From: a virus
DNA length: 24,109 bases
IMG/VR virus record: IMGVR_UViG_3300034115_000073
Span: 1-24,109 of that record
Direction: 5' to 3' (one strand)
In this document: positions 14,915 through 20,579 of the stretch, piece by piece
How positions within the stretch are numbered: position 1 is the stretch's first letter
How the letters are laid out: the number at the start of each line of letters is the position of its first letter
Notes under the pieces: model-generated
Seen by the model: the letters and a program-made list of their open reading frames with translations, nothing else
Databases searched by the model: none
Told to the model about the DNA's origin: nothing
Made by a program: the position numbers and the translations under genes

Positions 14915-16723
14915 TTACGGAGTCACGTCCGAGCAAGTCACCGCACGCTGCACGCCGGTGGAACCGTTGGCACAGATGTTGATGGTGTACGCAAAGCTGA
15001 ACTGGCACATGCGCATCGGCTTAAAGCCGTCCTCCATGAACAACTGCGTCACCAGGTTCTGCTGCAGGTTCGTGCTGTCGTACACGGTGTCGAGGCGGAT
15101 GACGTCCTGACGTCCCAGCACCCATGTACCCGGCAGGAAGGCCAGGAAGGTAACCGAGGTCGGGTTGTTGAACATGGCCGCGGCGACCGGACCAGCCGGG
15201 TTACCGAACTGGTGGTTCACGTCGATGGCGCCTGCACCGTTGGTCGGGTCGAACGCATCCTGCCAGTCGTAGATCCACTGCACGGTCACGTAACGACGTG
15301 CCAGCGCAGCCGAGATCATCTGGTCAGTGAGTTCCTCGGTGTGCGTCGCGTTGCGGCGCAACCAGTCCGAACGCAGAGCCGACTGCACCCAGTACGGGAA
15401 CACGAACTGCACAGTCTGGGTACGGCTGGTGCGGTACATGTAGCGGATGTTCTTCGCCACCATGTCAATGGCGGCCATCAGCTGGGACCACACCGAACCG
15501 TCGGTTGCCCACGGGTCCACAGTGGACAGTGTGACCGCGGTGGAGCCAGCCTCGATCGCGTTGACCACTTCACGGTTCACCAGGTGAGCCATCGCCGCGA
15601 TCGCACCCTGAACGAACTCGGAGACGAACTCCGGGTAGCCGCGGTTCTGCAGCAGCGAGGATGTCAGACACAACGCCGCGACGTCCAGGCGGTCATCGAC
15701 GAACGTAGGACACGGGATCTCGACACACGTTTTCGCTGTGTCGGCGATAACCTGCGCCTCAGTCAGGATGTTGAAGCCGGGGATCGGCAGGACAAGGTCA
15801 TTGCCGAAGAAGTCTGCGAAGTCCAGACCCTGGTTGTGCAGCAGGCCGCCGCGGCGAAGCACCATCTCCGGAATCGACAGCAGACCGTCGGTGGTGATCG
15901 GGTTGCAGATGCTGTAGTCCGGCATCGACGGTGCGCACCAGCCGTTGGCAGCCACCAGGGCGCCGTCTGTGCGCCCGGCGGAGTCCGACACGTTCTTCAG
16001 CTTCGCGAACGCAGACTCGTGACCGTCGGACTCCATGACCACCTGAGCGTCAGGGTAGTCACGGCGGATCGTGGCCAGCGACGCCTGATGCCGCGTCCGT
16101 ACACCAGTCTTGGCGATACCACCGTGGCTGCGTGCACGTTCCTCGAACGCTTTGCCGATGGACTTCCATGTCAGCTCGGATCCCATGGGGAAGCCGGCAA
16201 TGTCCGCCGCGGCCACAATGGTGTACTGGTCTGCGCCGGCAACCATTTCCACTACCGGTACATGTGGTGCTACATCCGAGATGCCCACGGAGCGCCGTGG
16301 CGCATTGTCGATCGCAGTCGACGCGGTGACAGTGGCTTCGACTACTTCACCGGTGAGGACCTGGTTGGCTGGTGCCACGTCGCGGACACCTTCAGGTTGC
16401 GCTGGTGTCTCGGTGGCGGCCACGACTGCCTCTTCTGTGGCCGGCTCAGCTTCGGCCGGCGCCTCGAAGGTGGGCAGCGTCGGCAGCACTGATGCTGCGG
16501 TGAGACGCTCGCCGCGTGCGTGACGCGCAGTCAGTTCGACACCGACGTCAGCGATGAAGCCCTGCAGCTCTTCCATGCGGGCCAGCTGCTCTTCGGTGAC
16601 TGTCTCTGGTGCAACCGATGCGGTCAACGCGGAGTATTCCGTCGACGCCACATTGGCCATATCGGTGAGCCCGGCGACAGAGAAATCTTTGAAGGTTTCT
16701 TTGGCGGGCGGCGTGAATGCCAT
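14915..16723 (-). CDS. Major capsid protein with long N-terminal (scaffold-like) extension
   Basis: A 602-aa protein. I chose ATG 16723, which has an SD-like GGAAGGAA about 6 bases upstream; an in-frame ATG at 16780 adds 19 residues without SD. Residues 1-165 are rich in Ala, Glu, Pro and Thr (helix TEEQLARMEELQGFIADVGV, then a flexible acidic part) and look like the delta/scaffold region removed by the protease during head maturation. Residues 170-602 are the coat domain, with PEMVLRRGGLLHNQGLDFAD, PGFNILTEAQVIADT, a helix VSEFVQGAIAAMAHLVNREV and VQFVFPYWVQSALRSDWLRR. It is longer than most HK97-fold coats (300-400 aa) because of the N-terminus. Own promoter and terminator hairpins flank it. 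Confidence 0.85.
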   Translation of the reverse strand: MAFTPPAKETFKDFSVAGLTDMANVASTEYSALTASVAPETVTEEQLARMEELQGFIADVGVELTARHARGERLTAASVLPTLPTFEAPAEAEPATEEAVVAATETPAQPEGVRDVAPANQVLTGEVVEATVTASTAIDNAPRRSVGISDVAPHVPVVEMVAGADQYTIVAAADIAGFPMGSELTWKSIGKAFEERARSHGGIAKTGVRTRHQASLATIRRDYPDAQVVMESDGHESAFAKLKNVSDSAGRTDGALVAANGWCAPSMPDYSICNPITTDGLLSIPEMVLRRGGLLHNQGLDFADFFGNDLVLPIPGFNILTEAQVIADTAKTCVEIPCPTFVDDRLDVAALCLTSSLLQNRGYPEFVSEFVQGAIAAMAHLVNREVVNAIEAGSTAVTLSTVDPWATDGSVWSQLMAAIDMVAKNIRYMYRTSRTQTVQFVFPYWVQSALRSDWLRRNATHTEELTDQMISAALARRYVTVQWIYDWQDAFDPTNGAGAIDVNHQFGNPAGPVAAAMFNNPTSVTFLAFLPGTWVLGRQDVIRLDTVYDSTNLQQNLVTQLFMEDGFKPMRMCQFSFAYTINICANGSTGVQRAVTCSDVTP

Positions 16724-16734
16724 GGGTGTTCCTT

Positions 16735-16761
16735 CCGACACAAAGCTTGGGATCGTGTCGG
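16735..16761 (-). promoter_or_regulatory. Hairpin in the 5' leader of the capsid mRNA
   Basis: CCGACAC and GTGTCGG form a 7-bp stem with a 13-base loop directly adjoining the SD of the capsid gene. A structure here could protect the mRNA or affect ribosome loading. No known riboswitch is recognised. Confidence 0.35.
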
Positions 16762-16795
16762 CAGGCTCACAGCGCATCACCGTCTAAACGTGCAC

Positions 16796-16801
16796 ATCAT
16801 A
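16796..16801 (-). promoter_or_regulatory. Candidate -10 box of the capsid promoter
   Basis: TATGAT, one mismatch from the consensus, lies 72 bases before the capsid start inside the 141-base divergent gap with the plus-strand regulator gene. Possible -35 elements (GTAGAC at 18 bases or TTGTAG at 20) are weak. A leader of about 65 bases is predicted. Confidence 0.4.
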
Positions 16802-16852
16802 GTTGATCTGGTGTACTTCGTCTACAAGGTGCGCAGAAAAGTACGCGCATGG

Positions 16853-16858
16853 TAGGTT
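16853..16858 (+). promoter_or_regulatory. Candidate -10 box for leaderless regulator gene
   Basis: TAGGTT followed by 6 bases and GTG 16865. No SD precedes this start, so a leaderless mRNA is the simplest reading. GTACTT (16814-16819) and AAGTAC further down form a short inverted repeat just upstream that could be an operator. Confidence 0.4.
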
Positions 16859-16864
16859 CGGGGT

Positions 16865-17134
16865 GTGATACTGGGAGACAGGCCTATCGGCGAAGTGATC
16901 GTGCAGCTGCGCGCCAACCGCGGCATGACACGTGAGCAGCTCGCCGAGAAAAGCGGCCTCATGATACGCACCATCGGCCGCATCGAAAACGGGGAACACC
17001 CCAGATGCGAATGGGGCACGGTGCTGCAGATTATCCGGCAAGGCTTCGGCATGAACATCGAGTTCACGTACAAGGAGCCCGGCGAGGAGGATCACGATGG
17101 CCAGCTTCCATTTCAGCCCAATCACCTGGGCTGA
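16865..17134 (+). CDS. XRE-type helix-turn-helix regulator, plus-strand island
   Basis: An 89-aa protein from GTG 16865. Residues 8-65 form a typical XRE/Cro-CI domain: VIVQLRANRGMTREQLAEKS, then GLMIRTIGRIENGEHP, followed by a further helix WGTVLQIIRQGFGM. The C-terminus (FTYKEPGEEDHDGQLPF) is short and polar. It is the only complete HTH regulator gene in the late region and is read against the structural operon, so it was probably inserted as an independent unit. It overlaps the next small gene by 38 bases, giving a two-gene operon closed by a hairpin. It might repress the divergent capsid promoter, serve in a lysogen, or act as an antitoxin; the sequence does not decide. Confidence 0.75.
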   Translation: MILGDRPIGEVIVQLRANRGMTREQLAEKSGLMIRTIGRIENGEHPRCEWGTVLQIIRQGFGMNIEFTYKEPGEEDHDGQLPFQPNHLG

Positions 17135-17231
17135 ATACCGTCAACGCAAACTAGACAACAGAGCCTCAACGGCACGCATCTTGCACGCCATTGTCTATTC
17201 AGCCGCTCTGGTTGTGGCGTTTCTGGCCTAG
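17097..17231 (+). CDS. 44-aa membrane peptide downstream of the regulator
   Basis: ATG 17097 has a perfect SD (AGGAGG, 6 bases upstream) inside the 3' end of the regulator gene. The product begins MASFHFSPITWAEYRQRKLD, has a polar amphipathic N-terminal half and ends in one membrane segment (ILHAIVYSAALVVAFLA, the very C-terminus). It is thus a tail-anchored small membrane peptide, N-in by charge. Coupled to the regulator, it may be an exclusion peptide, a toxin-like peptide or an accessory of the regulator. No family is recognised. Confidence 0.7.
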   Translation: MASFHFSPITWAEYRQRKLDNRASTARILHAIVYSAALVVAFLA

Positions 17232-17238
17232 ATGCACA

Positions 17239-17271
17239 GCGGGGACCGAGCCCCGCAGACCCGGTCCCCGC
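17239..17271. terminator. Perfect 10-bp hairpin between convergent genes
   Basis: GCGGGGACCG and its exact reverse complement flank a 13-base loop, 7 bases after the stop of the plus-strand membrane peptide and 16 bases past the end of the minus-strand gene at 17288. It can serve transcripts from both sides. No U-run, as often in GC-rich hosts. Confidence 0.65.
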
Positions 17272-17287
17272 ACCCCATGACGCAAAC

Positions 17288-17473
17288 TCATCGTCGCGTC
17301 ACACTATATCCCCGCTCCGCGGCACGTGCACGCATCCGCTCCTGCGCCTTCAAACGCTGTGCACGTTCATCGCCAGCCGACGTCACCGTCACCACCGACG
17401 CATCAGGCAACGTCACCTCGCGCGGATAGACAGCGGCAGCCGACGCCCGTTTGTTACACGAAGAGCACCCCAT
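17288..17473 (-). CDS. Small protein with N-terminal CxxC
   Basis: A 61-aa protein whose ATG at 17473 shares a base with the stop of the protease gene (TGATG). It begins MGCSSCNKRAS, followed by a beta stretch (YPREVTLPDASVVTVTSAGD) and a charged helix (RAQRLKAQERMRARAAERGY). Similar small proteins with an N-terminal CxxC are often seen near capsid genes of actinophages, with no known function. It is the last gene of the transcription unit before the terminator hairpin. Confidence 0.65.
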   Translation of the reverse strand: MGCSSCNKRASAAAVYPREVTLPDASVVTVTSAGDERAQRLKAQERMRARAAERGYSVTRR

Positions 17474-18984
17474 CAGATCCCCCTTGCGGTAATGTCCACA
17501 TACCTTGCGGCTCGCGCCTTAGCGGCGAGCTTATCCGCTTTCACCTGCAGCTGGGACAGACGAGCTGTCAACGCCGGATCCATCTGCTCCAACGGTGCAG
17601 ACGTGCCACCAAGAGCAACGATCTCCTCCTCGGACAGGACCATCCCAGCGGCAACCAGGGACTGCACCTCACCGGAAGCGTTGAGACCCACCACCGGGAA
17701 CCCAGGAGTGTTCACCGCCAATGCGGCCACCAGCTCCAGGCCCTTAGGTGTCGGACGCCAGTCACCTGACAGCGGCGAGCGACGCAACTCCGCTACCTTG
17801 CCCTCAGACACTTCAGGCACCGTCGCGCCGGCAACCCAAATGCCGTGGATGTCCTCACCGGCCGCAACGACAGCCACGCCGGTGCCAGTGTTGTCATAGT
17901 GGTCCGCGGCCGGTATGTAGCCCAGACGCAGATTCGCATGCCCAGTCCCCACCGTGATACGCCCCACCCGGCGCTGTGTCCCGTCAGCGGTCAGGACAGC
18001 ACCGGTGGCGAAATACTGATATCCGGTGTTGCTTCTCGGCGCCATCCGGCACACATCTTGCATACCGAAATGACACACATTCCACAACGCCAGATGCCCT
18101 GTTACCTGACCGTCAGCAGTGATGGACAGCGGTGTCGGGCCTTGCAGCATCGGATCGTCAAACCAGTGCGCTGGTGGACGCAAAGGTGCAGCAGCGGTCA
18201 TGGCTTCCTCACTTTCCTCCAACGCTTCCAGCTGCTGGAGCAGCTCCTGGATCTGCGTCATGTTCTCGTCGGGTATGTCGAAACTGTTGCTGTCGTTGAT
18301 GTATGAGGCCAGTAGCGTGGACACCGCTTTCGGGATCAGCCTCAGCTGCCCGTCGACAATGTCGGCCACGGGCAGCTTGTATCCGTTGCGATGCGGGATG
18401 GCACCCTCCCACCACAGAAACCCTTTGCGGTACTGCCGCATGTCACCGTCAGCCCATGCGGCGATACGGTCGGCGGCGTGACGTGCGTTCCATGCCGCAC
18501 CGGGCGCCAACGGCAGCTGCGTCACCGCCATGTTCACCGCGGATGCAGTGGTGCTGATCTGCCGATTGGGACGATCCTGCGGCGGGGTGTCATCGCGTTC
18601 CCACGGTGGGATGACACGCGGATCGCCGTACACGTCACGCAGCTTCGAATAGATTTCAGTCACCACATTGCGCAGTTGCTTCTTCTCGTCCTCGCCCACG
18701 ACACCTTCCAGGCCACCGTGGGCGCCGGAAAGGATTGCCGCAGCAGTGAACACGGCATGTGGGATCAGCACATATTTGCCGTTGATGACATCAGCGATGG
18801 GTAGCCGGTAGCTGTTTTTGTTGTTCGGCGGCCCCTGGCTGTTGCGCCACAGGAACGCCATGTTGAAATGCTCCACCGAACCGGCGGATGCCTGCTGGAT
18901 GCGTTTGATCGCATCATCGGCGTTGAACGCCTGGTCCCTGTCGGCGATGGGGAACCGGCGCCACGTCTTGACGTTGACGGCCAT
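17473..18984 (-). CDS. Capsid maturation protease with duplicated N-terminal module
   Basis: A 503-aa protein; ATG 18984 overlaps the MuF gene stop (TGATG). Residues about 11-85 and 157-228 are two copies of one module: each has an A-x-x-R/K-I helix, then F-L-W, then Y-(R/K)-L-P-(I/V)-A-D-(V/I)-(I/V)-(N/D)-G and L-I-P-(H/K)-A-V. Residues 270-435 look like the protease: the candidate catalytic His is H362 in ADHYDNTG and the candidate Ser is S403 or S406 in LRRSPLSGDWRP, followed by LELVAALAVNTPGFPV, as in capsid assembly proteases of actinophages. A C-terminal helix (residues 465-495) could be a scaffold. It would cleave the N-terminal part of the coat protein in the prohead. Confidence 0.78.
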   Translation of the reverse strand: MAVNVKTWRRFPIADRDQAFNADDAIKRIQQASAGSVEHFNMAFLWRNSQGPPNNKNSYRLPIADVINGKYVLIPHAVFTAAAILSGAHGGLEGVVGEDEKKQLRNVVTEIYSKLRDVYGDPRVIPPWERDDTPPQDRPNRQISTTASAVNMAVTQLPLAPGAAWNARHAADRIAAWADGDMRQYRKGFLWWEGAIPHRNGYKLPVADIVDGQLRLIPKAVSTLLASYINDSNSFDIPDENMTQIQELLQQLEALEESEEAMTAAAPLRPPAHWFDDPMLQGPTPLSITADGQVTGHLALWNVCHFGMQDVCRMAPRSNTGYQYFATGAVLTADGTQRRVGRITVGTGHANLRLGYIPAADHYDNTGTGVAVVAAGEDIHGIWVAGATVPEVSEGKVAELRRSPLSGDWRPTPKGLELVAALAVNTPGFPVVGLNASGEVQSLVAAGMVLSEEEIVALGGTSAPLEQMDPALTARLSQLQVKADKLAAKARAARYVDITARGI

Positions 18985-20579
18985 CAGCGTGTCCCCCTCG
19001 TGAAGCGCGGCTTGCAGCGGCAGTTGTGAGATACAATTTCGTCGGCTACATACACGCCACTTGCCGTTTCGAACGTGTAGAGGTACCCGTGAAAATCATT
19101 GATCTCGGCAACATCGACGACCTGATTCAGAGATATATCAACGGGGAAAGTCTTAAAACGCTGGCCGACGAAGTCAGCATCTCCAGGCCCACGCTGCGTC
19201 AACGCTTCATCGACAGCGGGATCCCCATCCGGGGACGCTCCGAAGCTGAGCGGCTTAAGTGGAGTCGCATGGAGGAGGTGCAAAGATTCAACCAGGTCTC
19301 CAAAGCCCACGAGGCCGTTAGAGGCGTTGCGCGGACTCATCAGGAGCTGATCAAGCGCGCCTCCGCTCGCGTCAGGCGCGTCGGCAAAGATGAGATTCAG
19401 CTCGTCGAAGACCTGGCACTGCTTGGGGTGCAAGCCGAAGCTCAACTCCCCGTCGACAAGTACAACATCGATGTTGCTGTTGCTCCCGTCGCCGTGGAAA
19501 TCCACCGGCAGACCTTCCACCCGTTCGCAGACACCAGACTGCATAAGCGAACCGAAGATCTCTTCGGCTTTGGCTGGCGCACACTTTACGTCTGGATCAA
19601 CCATCAAAGAGGCCAGACAGTTAACTGCGCCAACGAGGTAGTCGCCCTTGTCGAGCTGGCGCGCCAGGACCCAGCCACGTTCGGTAAGTACAGGGTGATT
19701 CGGGCTGACGGTAAGCAAGCCCCCATGCTCCCGCGTCACGGCAAGCATGCTGCCGGTGTAGGTATACCGGAATCCCTTCTTCACCCGTGACGCGGTAATC
19801 AGTGCGTCGCCAGTGACGCAGTTGATCACGTTCCACGGGCTGCCACTGGGATCACCTGGCGCCATCAGCGGTTCACCGGACACGATGAAAGGTTGGGACA
19901 GGAAACGGATCTGCCCATCGGCCAGCCGGTGACCTGGACGTACCGCCGAGTCGTCACGTGAGAGCCACTGCTTGAACATGAACGGCAGTTCCTCGCGCTG
20001 CTGAATGCGCATCGCCGCGGCCAGCGCACCGAAGTTCCAGGCGCGATGCACTTCTGTGACAGAAACTGTCCTTGCTCTGGCCGGCCAGTTCTCGGTGCCT
20101 GTAACGTCCAGGACATGACGAACCCGTGCCGCTTGCTGGTCTACGCTTTCGCCGTTCGCGACAGCTGCACCAAGTTCATCGATGATCCGCCGGTAAACCT
20201 CGTCTGGTGTGCGGACCATCAGGTTGCGCGTCCTGGCGAGCTGGTCTTGAAGGATGGAGTCGGTTGGGTCGAATGGGATGTCCACCCCGAGCTGGCGCCC
20301 CGCTTCGATCCACCCAGCTCGTGCAATCTGCTCAAGGCCGGAGATCAGGCGATCTACCTGCCGCTCCCAAATGGGCACTGTGGACCAGATTGCTGTTGGA
20401 TCTGGGGGTGCGCCGAACCGAGTGAAAGCCGCCAGCACAGCGGCTGCAACAGCACCAAGCCAGGCGGCGTACATGGAGACCACTAGCGCCGCAATGGATG
20501 CCTCAAACGCCGCCAGAGCCAGTGCACCGGTTGGTGCTGGCTCTTCGGGGATGCCCTGCGGCAACTGGGGCGATGTCAT
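18984..20579 (-). CDS. MuF-type minor head protein precursor interrupted by an intein
   Basis: A 531-codon frame; ATG 20579 overlaps the portal stop (ATGA). Residues 1-253 are the N-extein: helices, then the MuF region with TVSVTEVHRAWNFGALAAAM, WLSRDDSAVRPGHRLADGQI and a closing GSPWNVIN. Residues 254-519 are the intein. Residues 520-531 (CRCKPRFTRGTR) are the C-extein. Splicing would give a 265-aa protein with the conserved NCRC of this family (VINCRCKPRF) restored exactly. MuF/SPP1-gp7-like proteins are minor head proteins, located near the portal and sometimes injected with DNA. The position between portal and protease is standard. Confidence 0.88.
   Translation of the reverse strand: MTSPQLPQGIPEEPAPTGALALAAFEASIAALVVSMYAAWLGAVAAAVLAAFTRFGAPPDPTAIWSTVPIWERQVDRLISGLEQIARAGWIEAGRQLGVDIPFDPTDSILQDQLARTRNLMVRTPDEVYRRIIDELGAAVANGESVDQQAARVRHVLDVTGTENWPARARTVSVTEVHRAWNFGALAAAMRIQQREELPFMFKQWLSRDDSAVRPGHRLADGQIRFLSQPFIVSGEPLMAPGDPSGSPWNVINCVTGDALITASRVKKGFRYTYTGSMLAVTREHGGLLTVSPNHPVLTERGWVLARQLDKGDYLVGAVNCLASLMVDPDVKCAPAKAEEIFGSLMQSGVCERVEGLPVDFHGDGSNSNIDVVLVDGELSFGLHPKQCQVFDELNLIFADAPDASGGALDQLLMSPRNASNGLVGFGDLVESLHLLHATPLKPLSFGASPDGDPAVDEALTQRGPGDADFVGQRFKTFPVDISLNQVVDVAEINDFHGYLYTFETASGVYVADEIVSHNCRCKPRFTRGTR
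19032..19037 (+). promoter_or_regulatory. Candidate -10 box for the antisense endonuclease gene
   Basis: TACAAT (one mismatch from consensus, fits TANNNT) lies 51 bases before GTG 19089, within the last codons of the intein on the other strand. A TTGCAG at 19012-19017 is only 14 bases away, so the -35 is doubtful. A leader of about 45 bases would include the SD. Confidence 0.4.
19089..19790 (+). CDS. HTH + Vsr/DUF559-like nuclease, antisense within intein (probable homing endonuclease)
   Basis: A 233-aa protein from GTG 19089, 4 bases after AGAGGT (SD); an earlier GTG at 19026 in frame has no SD. Residues 8-58 hold a helix-turn-helix (LIQRYINGESLKTLADEVSI, then SRPTLRQRFIDSGIPIRGRS). Residues 100-170 look like a Vsr/DUF559-type restriction-fold core: a helix EIQLVEDLALLG, a strand KYNIDVAV with D128, APVAVEIHR with E137, TFHP with H144, basic helix TRLHKRTEDLFGFGW and strand RTLYVWI. 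Such cores occur in EDxHD-type phage homing endonucleases. Residues 195-233 lie opposite the intein block B and may be non-essential. The gene is fully nested in the intein and would cut intein-less MuF alleles. Function is inferred; fold confidence is good. Confidence 0.8.
   Translation: MKIIDLGNIDDLIQRYINGESLKTLADEVSISRPTLRQRFIDSGIPIRGRSEAERLKWSRMEEVQRFNQVSKAHEAVRGVARTHQELIKRASARVRRVGKDEIQLVEDLALLGVQAEAQLPVDKYNIDVAVAPVAVEIHRQTFHPFADTRLHKRTEDLFGFGWRTLYVWINHQRGQTVNCANEVVALVELARQDPATFGKYRVIRADGKQAPMLPRHGKHAAGVGIPESLLHP

Larger units (their letters stand above)
19023..19820 (-). mobile_element. Intein in the MuF gene, with antisense endonuclease gene inside
   Basis: 266 codons, from Cys254 to Asn519 of the precursor. 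Block A is CVTGDALITASRV. Block B is around LLTVSPNHPVLTERGWVLAR with the expected His (H295) and is followed by LDKGDYL. Block F reads VAEINDFHGYLYTFETASGV and block G is VSHN followed by Cys520. All residues needed for splicing (Cys1, block B His, His-Asn, Cys+1) are present. Between residues 320 and 485 the sense translation shows no LAGLIDADG, HNH or other endonuclease motif and looks like a by-product of the opposite strand, where a complete gene is read in exact codon-against-codon register. Confidence 0.9.

Noticed and set aside
14666-16492. 608-codon open frame on the plus strand, antisense to the capsid genes
   Set aside because: It spans the junction of two well-supported minus-strand genes, has a His/Arg/Val-rich composition typical of GC-driven antisense frames, no domain and no SD. 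Unlike the intein antisense gene it shows no recognisable fold.
16784-17125. 113-codon minus-strand frame with a hydrophobic N-terminus opposite the HTH gene
   Set aside because: The plus strand encodes a clear XRE domain and a peptide with perfect SD; the minus frame has no known domain, and its hydrophobic start is the antisense of the polar end of the regulator.
19026-19088. Upstream GTG start at 19026 for the antisense endonuclease
   Set aside because: No SD before it; GTG 19089 has AGAGGT 4 bases upstream and gives a protein beginning right before the HTH.
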